Below, in pieces: positions 34,298 through 43,271 of a stretch of DNA of 56,803 nt. Where the stretch lies: positions 1 through 56,803 of the forward strand of contig CAJUHL010000005.1 in NCBI GenBank assembly GCA_910586425.1. The letters are read 5' to 3'. The stretch is from an uncultured Bacilli bacterium. GTDB lineage: Bacteria > Bacillota_I > Bacilli_A > RF39 > UBA660. Within the stretch, counting starts at the first letter, position 1, and every line of letters starts with the position of its first letter. The notes beneath the pieces are model-generated. The model was not told the DNA's origin. It did no database searches and saw only the letters and a list, made by a program, of their open reading frames with translations. The position numbers and the translations under genes were made by a program.

Positions 34298-34830
34298 TGT
34301 ATTTGGCAGTTGTAAGACATGGAGAAACCGTTCGTAATATTGTTGGATTGGTACAAGGGGATACGGAATCGCTGCTTTCTGAAAAGGGAAAGGAGCAGGC
34401 AAGACAAGTAAAAGAAAAATTAGGTAATCAAACATTTGACATGGTATTTTCTTCTCCCTTATCTAGAGCATATCAAACAGCTGAAATTATTATGAATGGA
34501 ACGTTACCAATTATAATAGATGAAAGGCTCAATGAACGAGATTATGGTGACTTTGAAGGTCATACAAGAGAAGAGTTTGATTATATCGGTTATTGGAATT
34601 TTGATTATAATTTGAAAGAAAATCATGGTGAGAGTGTTCAACATCTTTGTATGCGTGTGGATGATTTTTTAAGAGATATAAAAGAAAAATATGGAGATAA
34701 AAAAGTGCTTGTTGTAACACATAGTGGAGTTGCACGCGCAATTTACTACTGTATTCATGGAATTCCAGATGATGGAGATATGAGTATTGTCGACATTCCT
34801 AATTGTACAATTATGGAATATCATATATAG
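34297..34830 (+). CDS. Histidine phosphatase family protein
   Basis: A 177-residue phosphoglycerate-mutase-like phosphatase. The catalytic RHGET (His8) at the N-terminus, FSSPLSRAYQTAEI with the second Arg, the acidic ERDYGDFEG, and VVTHSGVARA with the second catalytic His are all present. Many such proteins dephosphorylate sugar phosphates or nucleotides; the substrate cannot be read here. Because a dedicated GpmI is encoded at 13 kb, it is unlikely to be the glycolytic mutase. It sits between lysS and ackA in one direction. Confidence 0.85.
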   Translation: MYLAVVRHGETVRNIVGLVQGDTESLLSEKGKEQARQVKEKLGNQTFDMVFSSPLSRAYQTAEIIMNGTLPIIIDERLNERDYGDFEGHTREEFDYIGYWNFDYNLKENHGESVQHLCMRVDDFLRDIKEKYGDKKVLVVTHSGVARAIYYCIHGIPDDGDMSIVDIPNCTIMEYHI

Positions 34831-34845
34831 TGAAAGGGTGGAGTT

Positions 34846-36039
34846 ATGAAAGTATTATCAGTAAATGCAGGAAGTTCTACTTTAAAATTTCGTTTGTATG
34901 AAATGCCTGAAGAAAAAGTATTAGCAAAAGGTGCATTTGAACGAATTGGCTTAGATAGTGGAATTTATAGTATTAAAATTAAAGATGAAAAAGTAGAAAA
35001 AACACTTGATATGAGAGATCATGGAGATGCAGTGCAAGCATTATTGAAGGAACTCGTAGAACAACATATGATTGAACGCTTGGATGAGATTGGTGCGGTT
35101 GGGCATCGTGTCGTACATGGTGGTTCTAAATACGCTAAAAGTGTAGTCATTGATGAAGAAGTAATGCGGGAAATTGAATCGATTTCTGATTTGGCACCAT
35201 TACACAATCCAGCCAATCTAATTGGTATTAGAGCGTTTAAAGAAGCAATTCCAAATGCACTTCAAGTCGCTTGTTTCGATACAGCTTTTCATCAAACAAT
35301 GGAAGAAAGAAACTATCTTTATCCAGTCCCATATGAATGGTATACCAAATATGGTGTTCGTAAATATGGATTTCATGGAATGAGTCATAAATTTATTACT
35401 GAAAAGATGAAGTCTATTTTAAAGACAGAAACCCCAAATTTGATTATATGTCATATTGGAAATGGTGCAAGTATTACTGCAGTAAGAGAAGGAAAATGTA
35501 TGGATACTTCTATGGGATTTACGCCAAATGCAGGTATCATGATGGGTACACGGAGTGGCGATATTGATTATACGATGATTCAATATTTGAAAAATAAGAT
35601 GGATTCTAATTATGAAGCAATCGATGGTTTACTCAATAAAGCTAGTGGATTAGAAGGCATTGCTGGTAGAAGTGATTTGAGAGATTTGGACGATGGTTTT
35701 CTTGCCCAAGAACCAGCTGTTATTCTTGCTTTTGCAATGTATACAGACCGAATTGTGGATTATATTGCCAAATATTATGTAAAATTGGATGGACATGTGG
35801 ATGCGATTTGTTTTACAGCAGGTGTTGGTGAAAATGATTCGATTATTCGTGCCGAAGTTCTTAAGAAATTAACTTCTTTAGGAATTCAATTGGATGAGGA
35901 GAAAAACAATGCAACACTTTGTAGAAAAGGTGTGGAAGGGATTATTACGACAGATGCATCTCAAATTCCATGCTATGTACTTGGTACAGATGAAGAGTTG
36001 ATGATTGCAAGAGATACTTATAGTTTTCGCGCAGTATAA
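34846..36039 (+). CDS. ackA: Acetate kinase
   Basis: Converts acetyl phosphate and ADP to acetate and ATP. Active-site residues are all present by comparison with the Methanosarcina enzyme: Asn7 in SVNAGSS, Arg88 in GHRVVHGG, Asp in FDTAFHQT, His in GFHGMSHKF, Arg in GTRSGDID and TAGVGEND near the end. The hydrophobic acetate pocket Val is kept (RVV). 397 residues, normal. It probably uses acetyl phosphate from the phosphoketolase at 52 kb; no phosphotransacetylase was seen in the window. A paralogue follows at 36119. Confidence 0.95.
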   Translation: MKVLSVNAGSSTLKFRLYEMPEEKVLAKGAFERIGLDSGIYSIKIKDEKVEKTLDMRDHGDAVQALLKELVEQHMIERLDEIGAVGHRVVHGGSKYAKSVVIDEEVMREIESISDLAPLHNPANLIGIRAFKEAIPNALQVACFDTAFHQTMEERNYLYPVPYEWYTKYGVRKYGFHGMSHKFITEKMKSILKTETPNLIICHIGNGASITAVREGKCMDTSMGFTPNAGIMMGTRSGDIDYTMIQYLKNKMDSNYEAIDGLLNKASGLEGIAGRSDLRDLDDGFLAQEPAVILAFAMYTDRIVDYIAKYYVKLDGHVDAICFTAGVGENDSIIRAEVLKKLTSLGIQLDEEKNNATLCRKGVEGIITTDASQIPCYVLGTDEELMIARDTYSFRAV

Positions 36040-36040
36040 G

Positions 36041-36062
36041 GGACAGATTTCTGTTCTTTTTC
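36041..36062 (+). terminator. Intrinsic terminator between the two acetate kinase genes
   Basis: GGACAG 36041-36046, loop ATTT, CTGTTC 36051-36056 and a T-rich tail. Confidence 0.7.
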
Positions 36063-36063
36063 T

Positions 36064-36092
36064 TTGATTTCTTATGATTTATATAGTATAAT
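36064..36092 (+). promoter_or_regulatory. Promoter of the second acetate kinase gene
   Basis: TTGATT 36064-36069, 17-base spacer, TATAAT 36087-36092. With the terminator just before it, the second kinase is transcribed separately from the first. Confidence 0.7.
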
Positions 36093-36118
36093 GAGAATGG
36101 TAGAAAGAAGGATAAATC

Positions 36119-37300
36119 ATGAAAATTATGTCAATTAACGCAGGAAGTAGTTCATTAAAATTTAGCTTATTTGATATGGAACATTCTACTTGCATTGCCA
36201 GTGGTTATTTTGAAAGGGTTACTTTATCTAATAGTTTTTATACCATTAAATATAATGGTGAAAAAATAAGAGAAGAAATCGATATGCCAACCCATAAATT
36301 AGCCGTTGAAATATTGTTAGAAAGACTTGTTTCATTACATATCATTACTTCTTTAGATGAAATTGGAGGGGTAGGACATCGATTGGCGCATGGAATGGAT
36401 CGGTACAAACATTCTGTTCTTATCACAGATGAAGTGATTCAAAATTTAAAAAGTTATATTCCGCTTGCTCCCCTACATCTTCCAGCTCATATTTTGGGAA
36501 TTGAAGTTATGAAAGAAGTATTACCAAATATTCCTATGGTAGGTGTTTTTGATACAGCTTTCCATCAAACAATCAATCAAACGAAGTATCTTTATCCAGT
36601 CCCATATGAATGGTATACTAAATATGGTGTTCGCAAATATGGGTTTCATGGAACTAGTTATTGTTTTATTAGTAAACAAATTCCAAGATTACTTGGGAAA
36701 CAAGAATACAAGGCCATTATTTGTCATTTAGGAAGTGGTGGTTCGCTTGCGCTTGTTCAAAATGGAAAATGTTTGGATACCACGATGGGATTTACCCCTC
36801 TTGCAGGTATTATGATGGGCACACGAAGTGGTGATATTGATCCTTCTATTATTGCTTATATGGTAGAGCAAACAGGAAAATCGATAGATGAAATTATGAA
36901 GGATTTGAATCAACATTCTGGTTTTCTAGGTTTGAGTCAAAAATTTAGTGACTTTAGAGATATTTATGAGGGTGTAAAAGCTGGTGATGCGGATTGTATT
37001 TTGGCGTTTGATAAATATGTAGATACGGTTGTCAAATATATTGCGGAATACTATGTGGAAGCCAGTGGTGTAGATGCAATTTGTTTTACAGCTGGACTTG
37101 GTGAAAATGCGGTTGCGGCCAGAGCAGCAATCATAGAAAGATTAGCATGTTTGGGTATTTATTTAGACCATGATGCGAATCAAATAACAAAAGAGGAAGT
37201 TTGCATTAGTTCGGCGCATTCTCAAGTTTCTGTTTATGTCATTCCTACCAATGAGGAATTGATGATTGCAGAGGATACATTAGAAATCATTGGTGGTTAA
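36119..37300 (+). CDS. Second acetate kinase-family protein with altered acyl pocket
   Basis: A 393-residue acetokinase-family paralogue. It keeps Asn7 (SINAGSS), Arg88, FDTAFHQT, GFHG with the catalytic His, GTRSGDID and TAGLGENA. The motif RVVHGG is changed to RLAHGM: Ala90 takes the place of the Val that lines the acetate methyl pocket (Val93 of the Methanosarcina enzyme), a change known there to favour larger acyl groups. The normally conserved TSH becomes TSY. This predicts a propionate- or butyrate-type substrate, or a regulatory variant. The gene has its own promoter and is followed directly by nrnA. Confidence 0.88.
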   Translation: MKIMSINAGSSSLKFSLFDMEHSTCIASGYFERVTLSNSFYTIKYNGEKIREEIDMPTHKLAVEILLERLVSLHIITSLDEIGGVGHRLAHGMDRYKHSVLITDEVIQNLKSYIPLAPLHLPAHILGIEVMKEVLPNIPMVGVFDTAFHQTINQTKYLYPVPYEWYTKYGVRKYGFHGTSYCFISKQIPRLLGKQEYKAIICHLGSGGSLALVQNGKCLDTTMGFTPLAGIMMGTRSGDIDPSIIAYMVEQTGKSIDEIMKDLNQHSGFLGLSQKFSDFRDIYEGVKAGDADCILAFDKYVDTVVKYIAEYYVEASGVDAICFTAGLGENAVAARAAIIERLACLGIYLDHDANQITKEEVCISSAHSQVSVYVIPTNEELMIAEDTLEIIGG

Positions 37301-37301
37301 T

Positions 37302-38267
37302 ATGACCAATCGTTTACTCAAAAAAATATATCATCAAATTAAGAAATATGATACCATTGTTATTGCACGTCATGTTGGACCAGATCCAGATGCAGTAGGA
37401 AGTTCGATGGCTCTTAAGGAAATTATTTTAAATACATTTCCACATAAAAAGGTATATGTGGTAGGTTGTCCTGTGAGTAAGTTTCGGTATATGGGAATGC
37501 ATGATAAACTGACAGAGGATATGTATCACAAATCATTGTTAATTATAACAGATACACCAGACCAAAAAAGAGTAGATGGTGTAGATACCACTCTTTTTTC
37601 TTATAAAATTAAAATTGATCATCATCCATTCATTGAGCAATTTGCCGATATTGAATGGATGGATGAGAATGCTTCTAGTGCTTCACAAATGATTATGGAA
37701 CTTACTTTTTCTACACCTTTAAAAATGAGCAAATCGGCAGCTGAAAAATTGTATATTGGATTAGTAGCCGATACCAATCGTTTTCTTTTCTATTATACTA
37801 CTTCAAAAACATTTGCTCTGGTGTCTAGGTTAATCAAAGAAACCAAAATTGATTTTCCAAAATTATATGAAAATTTATATATCAGACCCTACAAAGAAAT
37901 CAAATTTGAAGGATATATTACCAATCATTTGACCATAACAGAAAATGGTTTGGCTTATATTAAGGTAACAGATGATATTCTAAAAGAATATGATGTAGAT
38001 GCTGCTACTTCTGGAAACATGGTCAATGAGTTTAATTACATTGATGAAATGCTTGCCTGGGCCATTTTTACTGTAGATAGGAATCATGAAAACATCAGGG
38101 GCTCTATTCGTTCTAGAGGACCTGTGATTAATGAAGTTGCAAGCCGCTATGGTGGTGGTGGTCATATTTATGCGAGTGGTGTTCGTTTAAAGACATTTGA
38201 TGAAGTAGATGCTTTGATTCAGGATTTGGATAATGTTTGCAAGGAATATCAAAAAAACATGGAATAA
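37302..38267 (+). CDS. nrnA: DHH-family oligoribonuclease/pAp phosphatase NrnA
   Basis: A DHH/DHHA1 phosphoesterase that degrades short oligonucleotides and 3'-phosphoadenosine 5'-phosphate. Metal-binding motifs are ARHVGPDPDAVGS, ITDTPDQKR, KIDHHPF and VADTNRF. The DHHA1 substrate motif is SRYGGGGHIYASG. 321 residues, normal. ATG 37302 was preferred because GGTGGT lies just upstream and the in-frame extension to TTG 37290 overlaps the kinase stop. In organisms with c-di-GMP signalling it also clears pGpG; a GGDEF protein is encoded 1 kb away. Confidence 0.9.
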   Translation: MTNRLLKKIYHQIKKYDTIVIARHVGPDPDAVGSSMALKEIILNTFPHKKVYVVGCPVSKFRYMGMHDKLTEDMYHKSLLIITDTPDQKRVDGVDTTLFSYKIKIDHHPFIEQFADIEWMDENASSASQMIMELTFSTPLKMSKSAAEKLYIGLVADTNRFLFYYTTSKTFALVSRLIKETKIDFPKLYENLYIRPYKEIKFEGYITNHLTITENGLAYIKVTDDILKEYDVDAATSGNMVNEFNYIDEMLAWAIFTVDRNHENIRGSIRSRGPVINEVASRYGGGGHIYASGVRLKTFDEVDALIQDLDNVCKEYQKNME

Positions 38268-38331
38268 TATGGATCGAGTGTGATGTTTCATTTTGGAAGA
38301 ACAAAAGCAAAAATGAGTCAAATATTATAAA

Positions 38332-38358
38332 AAAATACGAGTGTTTTACTCGTATTTT
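38332..38358. terminator. Bidirectional terminator after nrnA
   Basis: AAAATACGAGT and ACTCGTATTTT form an 11-bp stem with a short T-rich loop and A/T-rich flanks serving both convergent genes. Confidence 0.85.
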
Positions 38359-38796
38359 CTATAGATATTCTTTTAGTAATTCAATATTTTCTTCTTGAAA
38401 TTTTAAAAGAGATTTTGCAAGTTTATGGATATCTTTGTTTACTTCACCTTCAAAATGATCTAATCTTTTTTGAATATCAATGATACCCATTGTCATTCCC
38501 CGAATGAGTAAATCAGCAATTTTACTGTCGCTATTATCTTTGGCAACCTCTATTTGCATAGAAATATCAGCCATAAGAGAAGCGAGTATTCCTTTTGTTT
38601 TTGTTTCTGCTTTATTTTTCTTGATTAATTTTTCACTTTCTTTGTAAAACTTCTCATATTCTTTTAATTCTGATTCAAGTAATTTTTTAATTTTATTGTC
38701 TTTTTCTTTTAATAATTTCAGTAACTTTTCACTTGATTTCATCCCCATATCAGCACAAGCATATACGTATTGTAGTAATTCTAAACTTTCATCCAT
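38359..38796 (-). CDS. Helical DUF2383/ferritin-like hypothetical protein
   Basis: A 145-residue protein made almost entirely of long amphipathic helices rich in Lys and Glu (ESLELLQYVYACADMGMKSS, then several KELKEYEKFYKESE-type turns), fitting a four-helix bundle. No metal-ligand set typical of ferritins is complete. The start at 38796 was chosen because AAAGGA is nine bases upstream; the ATG at 38805 directly abuts that site. The protein is not recognised; similar proteins occur in uncultured Bacilli near envelope genes. Confidence 0.55.
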   Translation of the reverse strand: MDESLELLQYVYACADMGMKSSEKLLKLLKEKDNKIKKLLESELKEYEKFYKESEKLIKKNKAETKTKGILASLMADISMQIEVAKDNSDSKIADLLIRGMTMGIIDIQKRLDHFEGEVNKDIHKLAKSLLKFQEENIELLKEYL

Positions 38797-38846
38797 GTCA
38801 TCCATTCCTTTCGTTTTTAGTATGGATGAAAAGCTTATTTTGATAC

Positions 38847-39239
38847 TTATAGATTTGGATTGGATATTCCAGAAATAATACTATATTGTTCTCCCTGACT
38901 TTTGATGACCACATATAATACAATGAGTGTTGAAACCAATGAAATTTCAGATGCGATAACTTGTAAATCAAAGTTTTCTAGTTTTTCTCCTTTGATTTTT
39001 GCAAGTTCTCTGGTTTTATAACTTGCATATAGAAAAATCAATGTCAAAATTACTACTAAAAATCGATTAAAAATAGAAAGGTTTCGATTTTGTTTTTCTG
39101 TAAATATTTTATTCAAATTTAACACATTCATTTTATCATTATAAGTTAGAAAAATGGAAATGATTAAACTGCCAATATAAACAATGGTTGCGATTAACTG
39201 TAGATCTAGTAATTGTGCCTCATTTTTTTGGGTATTCAT
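38847..39239 (-). CDS. Small membrane protein with three predicted helices
   Basis: A 130-residue protein with hydrophobic segments at about 13-33 (QLIATIVYIGSLIISIFLT), 58-76 (FNRFLVVILTLIFLYASY) and 92-112 (VIASEISLVSTLIVLYVVI). The loops are charged. It has no recognised domain and a weak ribosome binding site. It lies 50 bases before the helical protein gene on the same strand, so the two may be co-transcribed. Confidence 0.6.
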   Translation of the reverse strand: MNTQKNEAQLLDLQLIATIVYIGSLIISIFLTYNDKMNVLNLNKIFTEKQNRNLSIFNRFLVVILTLIFLYASYKTRELAKIKGEKLENFDLQVIASEISLVSTLIVLYVVIKSQGEQYSIISGISNPNL

Positions 39240-39338
39240 ATTTCATGATATGAGCTTAATATATAAATTAGAATTTATTCAATGAAATTATTTATTTTTT
39301 TGTTCTATAATATTATAATGTAAACGGGAGGTTTCTTT

Positions 39339-40409
39339 ATGACCAATGATGGTATCATATATAAAAAGTGGACAAATTGTGTTTTATCTTTGTCGTGCTT
39401 TTTTGTTACGTTTGTTTTATTAAAAGAACTATTTTCTTTTGCATATTTTGAAATAAATCATGTATATACGAATACTTGTTTTTCATCTCTTTTTTTAAAA
39501 ATCGTATTACCTACTTTGCTTAATTTATTGATACTTTATATAGGACATTGGTTTATTCATAAAAAGAAATTAGATACACCCATGGCACCTTTAATGGTTA
39601 TGGTCTGTTTAAATATTAATTATATTGTATTTCATTATGATTCACCTATTTGTATTTTGGTTTTTCTTTTTCCGATTTTGTTAACGATATTTTATGCTGA
39701 TCGTACGATTATGAAGTATACAATGGTCCTTTGTATTGTGATGTGTACTTTTATTGTATGGATATTACTATATATTAATCATAATATTGGCTATGATTAT
39801 CTTGAAACTCTATTTGGTTCATGTATGTTTTTAATGATATTGGCTATTGGATGTATGTTAATGACCTATTTAGAAGAAGAAAAAAGAAATTTATTAATTA
39901 CCTCTATGCAAGAAAGAGATTATTATTATGATAGGGCAAATTTAGATGGACTTACCAAGTGCCACAATCGTGCTTCTTATGAAAAAACAGTCGCAGAAAA
40001 AGTGGAAAATTGTAATCATTTATTATTGGCAATTATTGATATTGATTACTTTAAAAATGTAAATGATTCATTTGGTCATACAGTTGGAGATGCTGTGTTA
40101 GTTCAATTATCAACTTTACTAAATCAAATAAGTAGTGAAACAGTCTATGTAAGTCGTTATGGAGGCGAAGAGTTCGTAATTTTATTTTCTAACCATTCAT
40201 TGAAACAAGCGGAAAAAATAATTGATGATATAAAAAGGAAACTATCGCAGTGTGTTTTTCATGAAATGGGAAATCAAAGAATTACATTTAGTTGTGGAAT
40301 CGCATCCAAAAAAGTAGATGATACTACCATTACATTGTTTAATCGAGCAGATGAGGCCTTATATGAAGCAAAAAATACAGGAAAAAACAAAATTGTAATA
40401 TATTCTTAA
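39339..40409 (+). CDS. Membrane-bound GGDEF protein (diguanylate cyclase)
   Basis: A 356-residue protein with about six membrane helices in the N-terminal half (residues 14-190). A GGDEF domain (about 200-355) carries DIDYFKNVND, the active-site loop SRYGGEEFVILF (GGEEF at about 275-279) and CGIASK. The intact GGEEF loop predicts synthesis of cyclic di-GMP from two GTP. The RxxD inhibitory site five residues upstream is absent, so no product feedback through it. GGGAGG precedes ATG 39339. No c-di-GMP phosphodiesterase was seen in the window. Confidence 0.9.
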   Translation: MTNDGIIYKKWTNCVLSLSCFFVTFVLLKELFSFAYFEINHVYTNTCFSSLFLKIVLPTLLNLLILYIGHWFIHKKKLDTPMAPLMVMVCLNINYIVFHYDSPICILVFLFPILLTIFYADRTIMKYTMVLCIVMCTFIVWILLYINHNIGYDYLETLFGSCMFLMILAIGCMLMTYLEEEKRNLLITSMQERDYYYDRANLDGLTKCHNRASYEKTVAEKVENCNHLLLAIIDIDYFKNVNDSFGHTVGDAVLVQLSTLLNQISSETVYVSRYGGEEFVILFSNHSLKQAEKIIDDIKRKLSQCVFHEMGNQRITFSCGIASKKVDDTTITLFNRADEALYEAKNTGKNKIVIYS

Positions 40410-40419
40410 AAAGATTTCT

Positions 40420-41706
40420 TTACTTCATTTGTGATCTTAATAATTCAATCTCTTTTAATTCGCTCACTGTCACAAATTCAAATCCCTGCTGTTGTAATGT
40501 AGGGATTATTTTTTTGAGTGCTTCAACTGTTCTTTTATGGGTATCATGCATTAGAATAATATCCAAATCTTTTGTTTTTTCAGTTGCTTCTTTTACGATC
40601 CGCTCTATTGATTTGTATTTCCAATCGCTAGTATCTACTGTCCACATAACAATATCGAGTGATAATTGCTGTTTTAACTTTTGGCTAATAGAACCATATG
40701 TAGGGCGGATTAAGGTTGGTATAAAGCCTGTATTTGCTTGAATAATGTCTTGTGTTTTAGAAATTTGTTCTTTTAAATCTTCTTCTGTTAATTTGGTTAA
40801 CCATTTATGGTTATAGGAATGGTTACCAATTTCATTTCCATAGGAAACCATCTTTTGCATAGTATCTTTATATATTTCCACCTTATTACCAATGACAAAA
40901 AATGTTCCACAAGCATCATTTTCTTTTAAAATTTCTAAAATTTCATCTGTGTATTTACTTGGCCCATCATCAAATGTTAGTGCAACAACTTTTCGCTTTG
41001 GATCTATGATTTTATTTGGCGTAGATAGTTTAACTGTAGTATCGAGTTTAACTTCTGGCTGAATAGGGAGTTTCAATTGTAGGGAATCCAAAGGAATATC
41101 GATTTGTAAAATATCACAGTAAGAGGCTGCAATTTGGGCTGGATTAAAGTAGATGGTTAAGAGTTCATGGTCAAAGGTGAATAAGGGATATTCATATTGT
41201 TCGGTAATGGTTGCTTTGAGTTCATCCAATAAGATGCAATCATTATATTTTTGGAATAATTTAGTTTTCGTGAGACCGACAAATTTTGGAAAATCTTGAT
41301 CTTGAATCAAATCATGAATATTTAGTAGCTTGTTTTGTTTTTGATCGAATACATAACTTTTCATATAACTTTCTGGATTGGCAAGCGTAGAGTTATTAAT
41401 AAAGATATGGAGTGTAATATTGATATAGCGGTTATTTATGATTTCATAGGTATAATCAATATTCAATTCTGATTGTTCTTGTACATTTTGAAACTGATTA
41501 TATTCTTTTTTAAAATGATTATAAATTTCTTCTATCTCTTTTTGAATGAGGTTATCGAGCTTTTGGACGGAGGTTACAGGATAGTTAATTCCGATTAGCA
41601 TGTTTTTTTCTTCTTCAATAATGGTATCAATTCCTTTGGCTTTTTTTTGCGAAGTACAACCTGTTATGAGTAATAAACAAAGAATTAAGAAAAAATATTT
41701 TTTCAT
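40420..41706 (-). CDS. Lipoprotein polysaccharide deacetylase
   Basis: A 428-residue exported protein. The N-terminus is a lipoprotein signal (FLILCLLLITGCTS, Cys17 lipidated). Residues about 30-220 resemble the DUF3298/DUF4163 heterodimerising pair found before peptidoglycan deacetylases. The C-terminal NodB domain has TFDDGPSKY, the metal site GNHSYNHK, RPTYGS, WTVDTSDWK and ILMHDTH. It should N-deacetylate peptidoglycan on the outer face of the membrane. It is distinct from the PdaA-like enzyme at 17 kb and resembles the PgdA/PdaC group. Sense and spacing suggest a monocistronic unit. Confidence 0.88.
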   Translation of the reverse strand: MKKYFFLILCLLLITGCTSQKKAKGIDTIIEEEKNMLIGINYPVTSVQKLDNLIQKEIEEIYNHFKKEYNQFQNVQEQSELNIDYTYEIINNRYINITLHIFINNSTLANPESYMKSYVFDQKQNKLLNIHDLIQDQDFPKFVGLTKTKLFQKYNDCILLDELKATITEQYEYPLFTFDHELLTIYFNPAQIAASYCDILQIDIPLDSLQLKLPIQPEVKLDTTVKLSTPNKIIDPKRKVVALTFDDGPSKYTDEILEILKENDACGTFFVIGNKVEIYKDTMQKMVSYGNEIGNHSYNHKWLTKLTEEDLKEQISKTQDIIQANTGFIPTLIRPTYGSISQKLKQQLSLDIVMWTVDTSDWKYKSIERIVKEATEKTKDLDIILMHDTHKRTVEALKKIIPTLQQQGFEFVTVSELKEIELLRSQMK

Positions 41707-41808
41707 TTTCTCACCTATATCAATATATTCAGGTCATATGGATAACATACGGGTGTTTTATCATTGCTTCTTTTGTTGTCTAATCATATGATAGGATAGG
41801 GTGATTCT

Positions 41809-42147
41809 ATGTATGTAATTCCAGAAAGTTTGTTACAGATTTTATTTGTAAGTATGGTATTTAGTGTTGTTTTAATGTCGTTGATTCAGAAATTAAAGAC
41901 ATTTACATTGATTCAGAAGAAATGGCATATTTGGATATTGAATCTGATATTTTCTTTTGTATTAGGAATTCCGTTTGGTATGACTTTTTATGATTTATCG
42001 ATACTAGATAGTACATGGGTAGGCGTATTTAGTTTTATTGGTGCTTCTACCATTTATGATCAATTAGAAAAGTATCGTCCAGTATCTTTGACTGATGTGA
42101 ATGTAAAATTAGAAAAAGAAAAATCAGATTTGGAAACAGAAGGATAA
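41809..42147 (+). CDS. Small holin-like membrane protein
   Basis: A 112-residue protein with three hydrophobic segments (about 8-27, 40-62 and 68-85) and a charged C-terminal tail (DVNVKLEKEKSDLETEG). The size and layout resemble phage-type holins, though no phage genes are near. It lies between a deacetylase lipoprotein and HU. GGGTGAT precedes ATG 41809. Not recognised beyond topology. Confidence 0.6.
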   Translation: MYVIPESLLQILFVSMVFSVVLMSLIQKLKTFTLIQKKWHIWILNLIFSFVLGIPFGMTFYDLSILDSTWVGVFSFIGASTIYDQLEKYRPVSLTDVNVKLEKEKSDLETEG

Positions 42148-42255
42148 TTTGCTTATTTTCGAAAGAAAATACGTAAATCTATTGATTTTGTTATTGAAAA
42201 ATGTTATCCTGTAAATGTAAGCAAGATAGCTTATTAAAATGAGGAGGTAAATATT

Positions 42256-42528
42256 ATGTCAAGAGCAGAATTAGTAAATTGTATGGCAGAAGAAGCAGGG
42301 ATAACAAAAGCTGATGCGACTCGTGCTTTAGATGCTATGCAAAAATGTGTAGAAAAAGGATTAAAAGAAAGTGGTAAAGTGACTTTAACTGGTTTTTGTA
42401 CTTTCACTGTTAAGAACAAACCAGCTACTACTGGACGCAATCCTAAAACAGGGGAAACTGTTCAAATTGCTGCAAAAAATGCTGTTACAATCAAAGCAGG
42501 TTCTAAATTAAAAGATGCTTTAAACTAA
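42256..42528 (+). CDS. hup: HU-family DNA-binding protein
   Basis: A 90-residue nucleoid protein that bends and compacts DNA. It shows the HU pattern: helical N-terminus (RAELVNCMAEEAGITKADAT), GFCTFTVKNK, the DNA-arm segment ATTGRNPKTGETVQIAAKN and the ending KAGSKLKDALN. The RNP motif at the arm tip is intact (GRNPKTG). A perfect GAGGAGG precedes ATG 42256 and a terminator follows directly, so it is a monocistronic, probably highly expressed gene. Confidence 0.96.
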   Translation: MSRAELVNCMAEEAGITKADATRALDAMQKCVEKGLKESGKVTLTGFCTFTVKNKPATTGRNPKTGETVQIAAKNAVTIKAGSKLKDALN

Positions 42529-42552
42529 GAAACTGAAAAGTTTCTTTTTTTT
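42527..42552 (+). terminator. Intrinsic terminator after hup
   Basis: AAGAAACT 42527-42534, loop GAAA, AGTTTCTT 42539-42546 and a long T run. Confidence 0.9.
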
Positions 42553-42588
42553 TCAGTTGATTCATAGTACAATATAGGTGGTGATGTT

Positions 42589-43239
42589 ATGTATGAAGTA
42601 GCGCTTTCTTTACTTCAAAAAATCAAGACACTTGGGTATGAAGCCTACATTGTTGGTGGATATCCAAGAGATGCATATTTAGGTCTTTTGAGTACTGATA
42701 TTGATATTTGTACTTCTATGCGACCTATCCAAATTTTAAAAAGTTTTTTGGTATTAGAAGATCGAAGTCAATATGGTTCTTTTATCATTGAAGAAAAGGG
42801 TTTTTTATTTGAAATAACCACTTATCGGAAAGACTACTATCATAATAATAGGTATCCTGAAATTCAATACGTGGATACTTTAAAAGAAGATTTATATAGA
42901 AGAGATTTTACGATGAATACTCTATGTATTAACCAAAACGGAGAATATATTGACTTATTAGGGGCAATACAAGATATACAGAATAAGAGTATTCGAATGA
43001 TTGGAAATCCAAATGTGAGGTTAAAAGAAGATCCACTTCGCATATTGCGTGCAATCCGTTTTGCGGTAAATCTCAATTTTGAAATAGAAAAAAGTTTATA
43101 TGAAAGTATAAAGCAGAATAAGGAATTGCTACATAAGATATCTACTTCTAGAATGCAAAAAGAACTTGCTAAAGTACACAATCAAAAGAAATGGAATGAA
43201 TGGATAGAATTACTTGATTTAGATGTCCATTTGTCGTAA
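42589..43239 (+). CDS. Short class II CCA-adding enzyme/poly(A) polymerase-type nucleotidyltransferase
   Basis: A 216-residue protein with the complete head domain of class II tRNA nucleotidyltransferases. It has VGGYPRDAYLG, the catalytic acidic pair TDIDICT, RRDFTMNTLCI and the neck motif EDPLRILRAIRFA. Usual enzymes are about 390-450 residues and continue with body and tail domains that grip tRNA; this one stops about 60 residues after the neck motif. The next gene starts shortly after, with no remnant of the missing part. AGGTGGTGAT precedes ATG 42589. It may be a minimal CCA enzyme, an A- or CC-adding half, or a specialised enzyme. Confidence 0.82.
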   Translation: MYEVALSLLQKIKTLGYEAYIVGGYPRDAYLGLLSTDIDICTSMRPIQILKSFLVLEDRSQYGSFIIEEKGFLFEITTYRKDYYHNNRYPEIQYVDTLKEDLYRRDFTMNTLCINQNGEYIDLLGAIQDIQNKSIRMIGNPNVRLKEDPLRILRAIRFAVNLNFEIEKSLYESIKQNKELLHKISTSRMQKELAKVHNQKKWNEWIELLDLDVHLS

Positions 43240-43271
43240 AATAATAGCTATGAATTAGGGTGGTCTTTATG

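Noticed and set aside
34297..34830. Histidine phosphatase as a second glycolytic phosphoglycerate mutase
   Set aside because: Length (177 residues) and motif spacing fit broad-specificity phosphatases rather than GpmA, and a GpmI is present.
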